Shown: positions 12,226-21,832 of the stretch, in pieces | Layout: each line of letters opens with the position of its first letter | Position numbering within the stretch: the stretch's first letter is position 1 | Assembly (NCBI GenBank): GCA_946811185.2 | Contig: OX328099.1 | Span: 38,303,299-38,367,298, forward strand | DNA length: 64,000 nucleotides | Source: Hippopus hippopus | Taxonomy: Eukaryota > Mollusca > Bivalvia > Cardiida > Cardiidae | Reading direction: 5' to 3' | Made by a program: the position numbers and the translations under genes | Notes under the pieces: generated by a model | The model's input: only the letters and a program-made list of their open reading frames with translations | Database searches by the model: none | What the model was told of the DNA's origin: nothing

Positions 12226-12318
12226 CATGTAATCACAACTGTTTTCATTCAAGTGACAGACCGTCACAGAATCCCAAGTCATATACGATCCCAAACACTG
12301 TACTCTTCCGGCCCAACA
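12226..12318 (-). CDS. Probable Cys-containing exon
   Basis: A 93-nt phase-0 exon lies between acceptor ACTTAACCACAG and donor GTAAGT. It encodes 31 residues with four Cys (CWAGRVQCLG ... VCHLNENSCDYM). Cys spacing and the HLN motif recall extracellular apple/PAN-like modules, but the match is too short to assign. Together with 11,597-11,764 it suggests a - strand membrane or secreted protein gene whose other exons I could not place. The longer + strand open frame across 11,950-12,369 looks like a shadow. Confidence 0.4.
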
Positions 12319-12747
12319 CTGTGGTTAAGTATTGCAATGTTCAGTGGTTGGAGAGAACTGAGTCATTGATTCGTATCGCAATGACTCTTAAATCCTCGAC
12401 GAGAATGTGTCTGAGCTTGGATTCGCACTCACGGTCCCTGGGGACGTATTCACCAACCATTCTTACTAGCATTCGAAGTCCGATTCTACATATAGAAAGT
12501 AACGCAATTTCTGATTGGCTAAATCAGATTTCTTTTTTGACTTTCAAATTTAGAAAATTCTTGAGAAAAAGACTGAGAATGTTCTAAAGAATTGTTGTTG
12601 AATATGGACCCTGATTTGCGTGCCTTGTATGTTATCTGAGCTACGCACAGGTCTCGGTATATACCCGTCGGATTGCTTATTTCTTTGACAACATTGACGG
12701 ACTCCGATGCATGTTTCGTGCCTATGGCGTTCGTGGTTTTCTTTTTA

Positions 12748-12960
12748 ACCCTTTACAAAACGACAAATATTTAGACTTGTCTGAATTGAAAGCATTTGCA
12801 GACGACATATAAGATACGACTCAAACAATGGGATTTGTCTTTGGAAAGGTACAAGACATTGTGGGGAAAGGAGAAAATGTTGGTTACCAGCATTTTCCCG
12901 TTTTCTCACAATGTTTACAAGTCTTCTCTAGGGCCTTTGAAACTCGGGATTTACTGGTAG
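12748..12960. repeat. MITE-A copy
   Basis: Inverted arm order, core at 12,850-12,915. Confidence 0.65.
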
Positions 12961-13324
12961 AAGGTTAATTGAGAATTACTGGGTTCGATCTCCATTTCAA
13001 AGTTTCATGTAAATGATCGTTAAAATTAAAGAATTCTCTAAGTTTGTGTAGACAGACTAATTGCTTCTGTTAATACACATGTTTCAGCATTTTCTCCCTT
13101 TTCCGTTGACTGACACCTCGAAAATTGTCTCGATTTATTTTATATTTATGATGTTATTACGGAAAAATGTGCCGATTTGTAACGGCAGTATTTTTTTTTT
13201 CCTATTAAGTTTTTACCGTTTTAGCGCCAAATGTCACAAACTTCATCTCTTTTGACAGCTGAAAATACAACTCACTGGAAATCAGAAATATTTTTATCTC
13301 ACAGCCTCAGCTTTTACCTTTACC

Positions 13325-13640
13325 AAACGATCCCGGGTTTTAACGAACCTGATGAAGAAAGCTTCTGAAAACATTGTAGGAAAAGGAGAAAATGCTGGTA
13401 ACCCACAATGTTTTCTACCCTTTCAGAGAACTTGAGCTCATCTATACTAATTTTGCGGTCTGCAAATGTTTTGAAAACATTGTTTGAAAAGGAGGAAAAT
13501 GCTGGTAAACAGTATTTTCTCCTTTACCCACAGTGTTTTCATGCCATTCAGAGAACTTGTGCTCATCTATCAGTCTAATTTTTGTGGTCTGATTTGAATT
13601 TGGACGCGTTAAAATTTTGTCGTTTGGGAAAGGGTTAACA
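13325..13640. repeat. Two nested MITE-A copies
   Basis: Two consecutive cores (13,372-13,415 and 13,470-13,535) share arms, as if one copy inserted into or recombined with another. Confidence 0.6.
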
Positions 13641-13712
13641 ACTGGACGGTATAGATCAAGGATCAGAATACATGTTCTCTACAGCATGATCTTGATCTAT
13701 GCCGTCCGCAAA
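13635..13712. repeat. MITE-B, partial
   Basis: Hairpin core only, diverged (ATAGATCAAGGATCAGA ... GATCTTGATCTATGCC), followed by TCCGCAAA. Confidence 0.5.
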
Positions 13713-13827
13713 TGCTCCTGTTTTTGCCTCTGGAGCTGAGGGGCTTACTGACAGCTCATCAAGCAAGACACGAAGAGAAAACGTGTTGAAGCTGAATAGA
13801 CAAATGCCTTGTGAACAAGAAGTTCGG

Positions 13828-14060
13828 TTGAAACCCTTTACAACACAATCCCGAGTGTTAATGACCATTAGAAAGAAAACTCTTAAAAACATTTTGGAAA
13901 AAGACGGAAAATGCTAGTCACCAGCATGTTCTCCTTTTCCCACAATGTTTTCTTTCCTTTCTGATACATATCCAATCATTTGAAGCACATTTAATTTGTC
14001 GTCTGCAAGTGCTTTGAATTTGGACCAGTCTGAAAGTTTGTCGTTTAGTAAAGAGATAAA
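13828..14060. repeat. MITE-A copy
   Basis: Complete; core at 13,895-13,955. Confidence 0.7.
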
Positions 14061-14084
14061 AAGCGCTTTTATACAAGAAAGCTA

Positions 14085-14235
14085 GACTCGTGTGCATTGA
14101 AAGTACTTGCAGCCAACAAATAAGTGTGGCTGAAAAAAGGAGTTACCAGCATATTTTCCTTTTCCCATGATGTTTTCTAAAGGCTTCTGCATTAAAAACA
14201 TGGGGTTCTGTGATAAAAAGTTAACTTGTGATCAC
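14085..14235. repeat. MITE-A, rearranged
   Basis: Distal arm and half a core only. Confidence 0.4.
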
Positions 14236-14394
14236 CAGACGACATTTTTGTGGCTCGTAGCAGATCTCTTTTGAGAAAAATGGTGGTGCGAGAAGAAATC
14301 GCCTATAATTTCTTTCTTACCGCAATTTTGTCACATGTTTCTATGTATTAAGACCTTTATATCCACGGTGATTATCCCTATTATACCAAGACTT

Positions 14395-14544
14395 TTTCAC
14401 AGTCCGTCGAAAATCAGCAGCAGAAAGTGATGGGTTAATAGTGAAGACCATTCTTGTTTTTCTTGATGAAAGCTTTTTTTAACAAATATTTTCTCATTTC
14501 CCAAAAAATGTTTTCCACAACTTTTATCTGAAAAGGTGTAATTC

Positions 14545-14575
<31 letters not shown>

Positions 14576-14600
14576 CTTCGTTTTTTTTTTTACACAAATA
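14395..14600. repeat. MITE-A remnant with poly-T tracts
   Basis: A diverged core (14,450-14,525) is followed by a T tract of about 30 at about 14,547-14,575 and a second T tract. Lys-rich open frames on the - strand are translations of these tracts. Confidence 0.55.
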
Positions 14601-14984
14601 AAGTAGTTATAAATAATCATAACCAAGTCAGGAAATCACAAAAAGTAATATGTAAAAAAGGAAATTAAACCTTTAATATTAATAGTTTCTACATACCTCG
14701 ACGTTACAATTGTGAGAGAGGATCAGATTCCTGTCACAAAAACACGTCAGTTCTTGTACAGTGACAGAACTAGTAAACTCCACCCTGATTATTTGACTTG
14801 GTTTCTCATGGGAGTGTCCATGTGCAAGACAGTTCAAAGTCCTAGCCTTAGTGAAATCTAGAACATGAATACATGTACACGACTATGTGAGCTGGCGGCG
14901 AAGTATGACTAAATATTATTGACAGCCTGATTAGTTGTCCGTTTGCTCTTACGAGTCCCAAGGTTCGCGACTGAAGATGTATGT

Positions 14985-15065
14985 TGGGGTAAGTGAAAAA
15001 CAAGATCAGCCTACACATACGTGCAGTCTGATCTTTCTCTACACTCTCTGCTGGTCAATCAGTAG
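14985..15065. repeat. MITE-B core
   Basis: Hairpin AAGATCAGCCTACACA / TGCAGTCTGATCTT with one outer arm. The next 240 bases hold nothing I can name. Confidence 0.55.
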
Positions 15066-15311
15066 TATCAGTCACATAAGCCTCGCTCAGTCAATTTGAA
15101 TAAAACTTATTTTTGTTATCGCCAACAAATTAAATTCTACAGGTAAAGGTTTACACGGCACAAGATCAGAAAATTAATCCTTAGTACGGTTGTTTTAAAA
15201 GAACGACGCTAGGGCGTTCAGTATACGGATAGTGCAGCTCTGAAGACTAAGTATTATTGAAAAAAAAAAAAATCCTAGGTAGTTGTCAAAGTTGTCCGCT
15301 GGAACTTAATT

Positions 15312-15490
15312 TAACCCTTTATCAAACAATCCCGTGATTAAACGACACCGGGGAGACCGCTTTTGGAAACATTTCGGGAAAAGGAGAAAACTCTTTAATA
15401 GACAAACTATATTGAAAAGCCAACCTTAATTCATCTTTTGTAAATGCTTTCAATTTTGACAAATCTAAACTTTTGTTATGGATTAAAAAA
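15312..15490. repeat. MITE-A with collapsed core
   Basis: Both outer arms are present but the right half of the palindrome is deleted. Confidence 0.5.
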
Positions 15491-15499
15491 TTAAAATGT

Positions 15500-17495
15500 A
15501 GGTCCTGCTGAGGTTTCTGATCATAATTCAAACAAACTTCTTGGTCTACATCGTCTTGAAATTACCTAGATGGTAGCCTGAGGAAGGGTTGCATGGGATG
15601 AGTAATGAAATGCCAAAAGTACTGCGCTGAGCTCAACCCCTTCAACTGCTAAATAAATGTAATGCAAATTTCCAACCATACTAACATTAGTACAAAGTCA
15701 ATTAATTGGAAGCCGTTCGAAATTTTCTAATAATGTTGTGTTAATGTTGCAAAAATTACTCTACATATTCAATCAGACCTACATGAACATCAAGTCTGTT
15801 TTTCTTGCAATGTAAGTTCATTCCCAAGTGACAATAAAAATACAGAAAAATAACGTCCTTTTATTGGCTAGTCCCCCGAACTGTTGCAACTTAAAGGATT
15901 CCTTCCTTATTCCCAAATTAAGTTGTAATGCTTTCCATTTATCCCAGGCTTTCCCATCTCTCAACGGTTTTCGTATTTGTCTACATTTTTTTTACAAAAC
16001 AAAACAATGATAATTATGAGATGGAGAGCATCTCAGAATATGATAATCAGAAGCAGTTTTATGTACAAGTTTTTCGTCCAGTTTTAATCTGTAAAGATAA
16101 AAGGTTAGGGCGGTTAACCTTTGATCAAGGTATAGACTGGTTATCTCCCTACACAGTTAAACTTACAACAAAGAGCAATCTACGTCAGCTATTTATAGAA
16201 TACTTGTGAAAAGATAAACCTTTTTCTTCCCTTCGTCGACACTTTAGCCGTATGGAATTTTGCTACAAGGAAGATCTATCTTATGAGCCCTGTAAATTCT
16301 AGCATTTAATGTATTGTGTGTCGCAGCTGTTACTATGAATATAGGCAAAGCCTAAAGGCGAGTAGTTTTTGCTACTTTGATAGAAGTAAATCTCCAAATC
16401 AAATGCTTACAAATTGTAGGGGGTAAATCTATGTCAGAATCTTAAAGTCCCTCTAAAGTTAAAAAATAATTCATCATATAGTCTAATTAAGGAAAGCAGT
16501 TGCTGGCAAATCACCTTGAAAGAAGAAAGACAAATGAATAGAATATTAAGAATCCCCCCCCCCTTTCCCAAAAAAGTACATGCCCTGTGATGTTTCCTTT
16601 GTAGTCTGAGTAGCCCTTTAAGATTTTTTTAGGTTTCGTCGCATTTGTTTGTTTTTGAGTTCAATGCCATTTTAACAGCTTAGGTTATATCATGGCAGTT
16701 AGTGTACCTGCATGTACATATATCCTGTCTTTCTCACACCAGTACTAAAACAACTTTCTGTCCAAGCTACTGACTACTTTTCTCACATGTATCAGAGGTG
16801 AGAGGCGAAAAATCGCTGGAAAGAAAGTTTGCCTCAACCGCGTATCATACCACAATCTCCATGTCATGAGTCAGATACACGAATGGTGACGAACCACTTA
16901 GTTATCTGGCCGGGCAGATTTCATCTTAGAATTATGCAAAGTTTTGTAGAAATGTGAGTTGGTCAATCAGGCGTATCCATTGTTTGGGATCGTATTCAAA
17001 TTAGTATGATGATGTCATATTGTATAGCATAAAAGTAAAGAGAGTAACAAAGCAAAGCATATCCATTATTTGAACGCAAAATTTGCACTTTTTTCTTGTA
17101 TTTAACCGTCCAGTTTCTTTTGTAGTATTCATCCTTGTTTAACAACAAGAATAACAACAAAAATTAATTTGAAGAACACAGCTCTTCAAAAGCCACTCTA
17201 ATACAGAAAATCTGTTGGTGGCACTGATCATATCTGGTGATCTGATCGCCCAGTTTGTACATTATGCGCTATGCTTGAGCGGGGGTATCATGTTGAAGTC
17301 CATTTCTAGGGTAGTACTTCCCATGGATTCTCATTGGAATGTTGACAAGCTTTAATTGTGTGTGTTGGCAGGTGTTCTTGAGCAGGAGATATGATGAACA
17401 GAAACTAGAAGGAGTTGTTTTACAGCCTTGTTGCCTTCAAGTTTGTACAGCAATGCCCTGTTACCCAGAGATACCATATTCCAGCCACCATTTTC
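15500..17495. other. No supportable gene
   Basis: AT-rich, with scattered open frames of 60-93 codons that lack splice context, domain signatures or consistent composition. There is a C run near 16,555-16,562. I see nothing I would annotate. Confidence 0.5.
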
Positions 17496-17501
17496 CCCCT
17501 T

Positions 17502-17718
17502 AACCCTTTACCTTACAATCGCAAGTTTTTTTAACAATCCTTAGGAATAAACCTTTGCAAAAAAAAAAAAAAAAAATGCTGGTTACCAACATTTTATTCC
17601 TTTTCCACAATGTTTTCTGTTCTTTCAAAAACAAAAGCCACTATGTGAACTGTATTTATCACCTGCAAATACATTGAATTTGACAGGTCTAAAATTTTGC
17701 CGTTTGGCAAAGAGTCAA
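17502..17718. repeat. MITE-A copy
   Basis: The left half of the core is partly replaced by an A tract (17,561-17,576). Confidence 0.6.
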
Positions 17719-18098
17719 TTTATCATTATACCTATTTGAGGGAATGGATGGACAGACAAACAGACTGACCAATGGACTGGTGGAATTATCTGTACTTGAA
17801 GCAATGTTGCCTTGTGCAATATTTTGCGCTATGAATTTGTTGCAACCTTTGATTATGAAACAGTTTATCAAAACATTTTCATCTTTTCACAATCAAGGAT
17901 AAACAAGATTAGAAACAAGATTAAACAAGATTAGACAAAATCAGAGTACAACTAAAGTTTTGTAAACATTTGTAGGATCTGGGTCAAAATGGCTGCCCCA
18001 AAGAGTTTTGATTTGTGTTGGATGTCTTACTGCTTTTGCTGTTGAATCGGTATTCATAAGGTCCTGACTTTTCCAAGATCATGTTTTACTTGTATGGG

Positions 18099-18104
18099 AG
18101 TGCC
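18099..18104 (+). repeat. Left target-site duplication AGTGCC
   Basis: AGTGCC lies immediately left of the TIR start and recurs immediately right of the other TIR end (33,881-33,886). Six-base duplications are a hallmark of Polinton/Maverick integration. Confidence 0.85.
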
Positions 18105-18309
18105 AGTAGTAAAGGGGAGTCAGAATGGGACTGATTTGCGGACCAGTCCCTATCTGACTTACCCTGAGTCCCCATTCTGCTTACCCGGTTAGTGAAATGG
18201 GGACTAACCGGAAGTCGATTTTTGTAAACCGGAAGTGATTTTTAGTAAATGGAGTTATCTCCCCTGATTTTACCCTGAGAGGGGGAAAGATGGACGTGGC
18301 TTAGGAAAG

Positions 18310-18463
18310 TCACGTGACGTCACTTCCGGTTGACGTGACCTTCCGGTACCTACCCTCCTTACCCTGAGAAGGGAAAGAGATTATCACGTGACCTTCCGGT
18401 ACCTACTCTGCTTACCCTGAGAGGGGAAAGATGGGCGTGGCTTAGGAAAGTCACGTGACGTCA
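18310..18463. promoter_or_regulatory. TIR cluster of CRE, E-box and ETS-like motifs
   Basis: TCACGTGACGTCA, a fused E-box (CACGTG) and CRE (TGACGTCA), occurs at 18,310-18,322 and 18,451-18,463. A further CACGTG is near 18,386. CTTCCGGT, the complement of the ETS core ACCGGAAG, recurs several times from 18,200 on. The right TIR has the same set. This looks like an enhancer, but binding is inferred from motif identity only. Confidence 0.5.
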
Positions 18464-18853
18464 TGGTTACAGGGCAAAGACCATTTCCGGTTGATCTTAG
18501 ACTGCACATGTTGCAGAGAATGGACAGTCGCTATTCTCCTTACCCTGAGTGGGATTAGTACCTAGTCTCCTTACCCTGAGTGGGATAATGTGGAGCTGTC
18601 TGGCCTTAGACTTTGTTTTAGTACGGAATACTGTCTGATCTTGATCCACACTGCGTCAGAGCAGAGGCTAGGGGGTAGACTGACCTTTGACTTTAGGATT
18701 GATATGGAATACAGTTTGATCTTGGTCTCACTGTACCAGGCTGAGGGTAAGGGGAAATGGTTGGACTTGGGCTTTTTTTGAGTGTAAACTCTTAGAGTGT
18801 AACTCTTAGAGAAAATTGACAATTTGAAAGATCACTCTTTCGTGGGGAATGGT

Positions 18854-18869
18854 AGCCCTGAAAAGGGCT
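18854..18869 (-). terminator. Histone-type stem-loop, gene A
   Basis: On the - strand AGCCCTTTTCAGGGCT with flank ACCATTCCCC, 21 nt after the stop codon. A purine element CACGAAAGAG follows about 10 nt later. It lies inside the left TIR. Confidence 0.85.
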
Positions 18870-18890
18870 GTTTTTTGGAGGCTGTGTCTT

Positions 18891-19319
18891 TTAGGCACAA
18901 CCTCCAACTTTTCTGCAGGCTGGACAACTGCTTGCTGTCCGCCTCTTTAGGCTCTTTAACTGTTGGTCATCCAGATCAAAGTGGAGACAGAATGGTGGCT
19001 CGTCATCGTCATCCCAACATTCCGTCACTGGAATGACGACCTTCTTCTCGTTGACTGGCGGTAGTGGTGTCGGCTTCAGGGCTACCCCACCATCAAGAAA
19101 GAGCAATCTTTCTTCAAAGAGTGGGCATCTATTTTCGTCTTTTTCCCACTCTGTTGGTGTGATGACGAGCTCCACCTTGTAGTTTACTAGTGGGGGTAGT
19201 GGTGGTCTTTCTTCCTCAGCCATTATCTTTTCGATCTGGTTGTTAACCTTCTCTAGTTTTAATGAGAGGGTGGATACCGCTCTCATTAAATTGTGAACTG
19301 ACTTTCGGAGATCTTCCAT
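18891..19319 (-). CDS. Gene A: coiled-coil protein with C-terminal CxxC
   Basis: 142 residues, no family recognised. Residues 1-35 form heptads suited to a coiled coil (LRKSVHNLMRAVSTLSLKL). A Pro-rich middle with PPLPPL follows, then an acidic WDDDDEPP patch near residue 103, and a C-terminal CPACRKVGGC that could bind zinc. It is the outermost left gene and points outward. TATAAAAG lies at 19,349-19,356 and the palindromic promoter upstream of it. The start is the first ATG after the TATA box. The C-terminal CxxC cluster is shared in style, not sequence, with gene B. Role unknown; a small oligomeric regulatory or structural protein is inference only. Confidence 0.75.
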   Translation of the reverse strand: MEDLRKSVHNLMRAVSTLSLKLEKVNNQIEKIMAEEERPPLPPLVNYKVELVITPTEWEKDENRCPLFEERLLFLDGGVALKPTPLPPVNEKKVVIPVTECWDDDDEPPFCLHFDLDDQQLKSLKRRTASSCPACRKVGGCA

Positions 19320-19348
19320 CGTTCAACTGTATAGGAAAATATCGTCGG

Positions 19349-19519
19349 CTTTTATATGTTTACAGGGGGATTGACCTACTTTGACATAGAATTAACGTTG
19401 ACCAATCAAAATGTGTAATGATATAACGAACGAATCGATTGGACAACGTTAATTCTGTGTCAAAGTAGGTCAATCCTCTCGTCAGAACTAGGATTGACCT
19501 ACTTTGACTCAGAATTAAG
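19349..19519 (-). promoter_or_regulatory. Gene A promoter: TATA plus 107-bp palindrome
   Basis: TATAAAAG (- strand, 19,349-19,356) sits 13 bp from an inverted repeat at 19,369-19,475. The arms read GATTGACCTACTTTGACA..GAATTAACGTTG and contain ACCAATC CCAAT boxes; the centre reads ATGTGTAATGATATAACGAA. A second half-arm lies at 19,492-19,519. The same module precedes most other genes of the element. Confidence 0.8.
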
Positions 19520-19980
19520 AGCGCGTTCCCGGGCGAAAGCACCCCCCTCCGATGAAGGGGGTTAAACGCTATGTGTTATTAAGTTAACTCTTAGAGGTAG
19601 AAATGCTAAATATTTGAAAAGAATAATCTTTCAGAATTAACGTTTTTGACCAATCAGAAGCTTCGTTGCTTTAATGTTGACCAATCAGAAGCTTCGTTAT
19701 ATTTCTTTCTTTGTGTGAGTAAAAAAAAAAAAAGCTAGAAGGAGAAGATTCGTGTTATGCACAGGAATTGGACTTAGTCTTTTTTTTGATATGGAATACA
19801 GTGTGATTTTAATGCCCACACTGTCTCTGGTCAAGAGGTCTGGGAATAGACTTTTTTTTTTTGCCTGGTTAGAGCAAAAAAATTGCAGGGGCTGTCGACT
19901 TAGGCTTTTTGGAGTGTAATTCTTAGAGTGTAACTCTTAGAGTGTAATTCTTAGAGAAAATTGACAATTCGAAAAGAAAG
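19520..19980. repeat. Intergenic spacer module (A-B)
   Basis: Contains GCGCGTTCCCGGGCGAAAG, two CCAATCAGAAGCTTCGTT elements, TGATATGGAATACAGTGTGA, CTGGTTAGAGCAAAAAAATT and three TCTTAGAGTGTAA repeats. Copies in opposite orientation separate the right-arm genes at 28.7, 29.6, 30.5 and 31.9 kb. The 14-bp repeats are the part nearest the downstream gene end. Confidence 0.75.
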
Positions 19981-20000
19981 ATCTTTTCGTGGTGTTGGGT

Positions 20001-20016
20001 AGCCCTGAAAAGGGCT
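20001..20016 (-). terminator. Histone-type stem-loop, gene B
   Basis: 29 nt after the stop codon; 3' flank ACCCAACAC, then CACGAAAAGATC. The sequence between stop and loop (GGAATGTTTTCC..AACACAGAAAAA on +/-) is nearly the same as after gene K. Confidence 0.85.
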
Positions 20017-20045
20017 GTTTTTCTGTGTTGGAATGTTTTCCAGCT

Positions 20046-20336
20046 TTAATGACAACATCCAAAATTTGCATGGCAGATTGGACATGCTCCGACTCTTTTT
20101 GTGATTGTCATTGCTCCATTATTAAAAGTAATCCGTCTCCCGAATTCCACATCAACCAAGATAATGTCAGGTGTTGTCTCTAGAACTAGTTCGACTACTT
20201 TCTCACCAAGATCTACGTATGTGCGTGATATTTGTTCTAGTTGTATTCTATTCTCTTCAATCCTGTTCTTTAGTATCAGTACTTGATCACCACCAATCAG
20301 AAAGACTCGGAGAGCCTCAATAAGTCGATGATTCAT
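20046..20336 (-). CDS. Gene B: small protein with C-terminal Cys cluster
   Basis: 96 residues, unrecognised. An N-terminal amphipathic segment (LIEALRVFLIGGDQVLILK) is followed by a helical EENRIQLEQISRTY stretch, a beta-like IILVDVEFGRRITF segment, and C-terminal CPICHANFGCCH, a plausible zinc site (four Cys, two His). It ends on TAA at 20,046-20,048. Its 5' leader (about 20,340-20,405) matches those of genes K and L (CTCAGCTCTCGAGTAGTACGG on the sense strand), although the proteins do not align. That shows promoter-leader cassettes have been moved between coding regions. Confidence 0.7.
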   Translation of the reverse strand: MNHRLIEALRVFLIGGDQVLILKNRIEENRIQLEQISRTYVDLGEKVVELVLETTPDIILVDVEFGRRITFNNGAMTITKRVGACPICHANFGCCH

Positions 20337-20419
20337 TTGCTCAATTTTTTCGTTAACACTTATCCGTACTACTCGAGAGCTGAGTGTCGAATGATTTATT
20401 ATTTGGAAAAAATCAACGA

Positions 20420-20466
20420 CTTTTATACGTTTGCAGTGGGATTGACCTACTTTGACTCAGAATTAA
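20420..20466 (-). promoter_or_regulatory. Gene B promoter: TATA plus half-palindrome
   Basis: TATAAAAG (- strand, 20,420-20,427) with only one arm of the palindrome (20,440-20,466), followed by the GCGCG..AAAGCAC spacer sequence. A single arm may therefore be enough for one-directional transcription. Confidence 0.7.
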
Positions 20467-20715
20467 GAGCGCGAACCTGGTAGAAAGCACGCTGAGCAAA
20501 GTTCTGAGAAAAAAAAGCTTAATGCATACATATGTGGAAATTCTCTTTAGAACAGATCTATTTGAATGAAGTAGAAAAGCATTCAATCGACTTAGACAAA
20601 AGTGAAAATTAGAAGGCTTTTTTGAGTGTAACTCTTAGAGTGTAACTCTTAGAGTGTAATTCTTAGAGAAAATTGACAAATTTGAGGAAAGATAGATCTT
20701 TTCTTGGTGTTGGGT

Positions 20716-20731
20716 AGCCCTGAAAAGGGCT
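20716..20731 (-). terminator. Histone-type stem-loop, gene C1
   Basis: 18 nt after the stop of the 47-codon frame; flank ACCCAACACCAAGAAAAGATC. Confidence 0.85.
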
Positions 20732-20749
20732 GTTTGTACAGGTTCACTT

Positions 20750-20893
20750 TTTTTAACCTCTTCTCTTTATTCTCCTATTTTCCATTGCATTTATTACTTG
20801 GATTAGATGTTCAACTTCACGCCTTATACGTCTAAGGCGTTCTCTTTCTTCTATCCAGTTCAGCAATGTAAGTAAAATTGTTAGTCCAAACAT
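20750..20893 (-). CDS. Gene C1: 47-residue hydrophobic-basic protein
   Basis: A short frame from ATG 20,893 to TAA 20,750. The first 13 residues are hydrophobic (MFGLTILLTLLNW). The rest is a strongly basic, helical tail (EERERLRRIRREVEHL, ending RRIKRRG). This fits a small membrane-anchored or membrane-active protein. Support beyond the frame comes from its cassette: TATAAAAG at 20,956-20,963 (- strand), a leader with TTGACACTCA as in gene B, and a histone-type stem-loop 18 nt after the stop. Without that context it would not be called. Confidence 0.6.
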
Positions 20894-20955
20894 TGTGCTG
20901 ATTTGGTTTTAACTCTACAGCAGTTGAGTGTCAAATGAATGTGTTTTGCGATTGT

Positions 20956-20963
20956 CTTTTATA
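20956..20963 (-). promoter_or_regulatory. Gene C1 TATA box
   Basis: TATAAAAG on the - strand, 63 bp upstream of the ATG. No palindrome arm is recognisable immediately upstream, so this promoter is diverged or minimal. Confidence 0.55.
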
Positions 20964-21053
20964 GTCTACAGAGTTATAAAAATAGTGACTACAAAGTATT
21001 TTAACTAGGATCACTGAGAATAGTGTTTTGCATAGAGGAAAATGCAGTTGGGC

Positions 21054-21156
21054 TAACGTTAATCAATCAAAATGTGTAATGATATAACGGACGATTCGAT
21101 TGGACAACGTTAATTCTATGTCAAAGTAGGTCAATCCCCCTGTAAACGTATAAAAA
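21054..21156 (+). promoter_or_regulatory. Gene C2 promoter
   Basis: The right arm and centre of the 107-bp palindrome (left arm truncated to AACGTTAATCAATC) end at 21,136. TATAAAAA follows 13 bp later at 21,149-21,156. Confidence 0.8.
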
Positions 21157-21188
21157 CGAACTTTTTTTTATTATCGGGTTATTTCACA

Positions 21189-21488
21189 ATGAAAGGCAGC
21201 AGCTTTTTCTGTGGGGTATTTGGAAAGACAAAGGTTGAGGAAAAGAAAAAGAAAGAGATGGAGGAGAAGATAGAGATGGAGAAGAAAAGAGAAGAAGAAA
21301 GAAAGAGGCTGAAGTTTAAAGCACTGTGTGCTTTTTTTGAGAGGCGGGGGTACGAGTTTTACACTCGTACCCCGAAGGTGAAGATGGGGAATATTTACCC
21401 CGACCTGAGGGATTTCATGCCACCCACTGAGCATCGTGGGTGGCAAAAGAAGCTGCAGAAACTGTATCCTTCACTGGTATGGAATTAA
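21189..21488 (+). CDS. Gene C2: Lys/Glu-rich helical protein
   Basis: 99 residues. A short N-terminus (MKGSSFFCGVFG) leads into a highly charged helix at about 16-45 (EEKKKKEMEEKIEMEKKR). A LCAFFERRGYEF segment follows, and the protein ends SLVWN. Paralogous to gene G at 28,007-28,213 (same start MK, same EMEEKIE core, LCEFF segment and SLVWN end), which lacks about 30 residues before the terminus. It converges on the zinc-knuckle gene D. Plus-strand AATAAA at 21,611-21,616 lies downstream of the stem-loop as a possible back-up signal. Function unknown. Confidence 0.75.
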   Translation: MKGSSFFCGVFGKTKVEEKKKKEMEEKIEMEKKREEERKRLKFKALCAFFERRGYEFYTRTPKVKMGNIYPDLRDFMPPTEHRGWQKKLQKLYPSLVWN

Positions 21489-21514
21489 TTTATCCATCCA
21501 GTGAATGGAAAAAC

Positions 21515-21530
21515 AGCCCTTTTCAGGGCT
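21515..21530 (+). terminator. Histone-type stem-loop, gene C2
   Basis: 26 nt after the stop. The downstream element CAAGAAAGAGCTTTTC starts about 9 nt after the loop and contains CAAGAAAGA, the classic invertebrate U7-binding element. Confidence 0.9.
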
Positions 21531-21648
21531 ATCATTCCCCAAGAAAGAGCTTTTCTTTCGAATTGTCAATTTTTCTCTCAAAAGACTTACAGTCAAAGAC
21601 TTACAGTCAGAATAAAAAAAGTCAAGCCCAGAATTATTTCATATGTTT

Positions 21649-21654
21649 TTTATT
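21649..21654 (-). terminator. Polyadenylation signal, gene D
   Basis: AATAAA on the - strand about 180 nt past the gene D stop. Gene D has no histone-type stem-loop of its own sense. Confidence 0.6.
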
Positions 21655-21832
21655 CAAACATTTGTACAATGAAACAAGTCAGGAACTGTGAAAAAACAAT
21701 GGAATGAAAAAAACATTGGAATGAAAACATTTAAACAAGTCAGCCTTTTTTGTTAAAACATTTTTTTTAAAAAACTTAAAACAATATTTTGCAACAGTTT
21801 TTTTCAACAAGCACTTTTTGTTGAAACTTTTT

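Larger units (their letters stand above)
18105..18877. repeat. Left terminal inverted repeat, 773 bp
   Basis: Matches the reverse complement of 33,112-33,880 from the terminal AGTAGTAAAGGGG through the stem-loop of the first gene. The 4-nt length difference is explained by a longer T run near 18,774-18,780. About a dozen substitutions were seen by eye. The repeat contains several CTTACCCTGAG units. Homology includes the 3' end of the adjacent gene, so both terminal genes share one 3'-processing region. Confidence 0.93.
21471..21713. repeat. Left arm of inner inverted repeat
   Basis: Matches the reverse complement of about 27,779-28,028, including gene C2/G C-termini, stem-loop, downstream element and the region carrying AATAAA for the opposite gene. 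Together the arms bracket the polymerase core. Confidence 0.85.

Noticed and set aside
11950..12369. 139-codon + strand frame
   Set aside because: The opposite strand there has a better exon with acceptor and GTAAGT donor; the + frame lacks a domain or signal.
18571..18822. Open frames within the TIRs (also 33,180-33,395)
   Set aside because: Present in both TIRs in mirrored form, without promoter or stem-loop in the right place.
19360..19542. 60-85-codon frames across the palindromic promoters (also near 28,191-28,415, 30,886 and 32,232)
   Set aside because: They translate the repeated promoter (LTYFDIELTLSNR and the like) and overlap TATA boxes; no cassette signals of their own.
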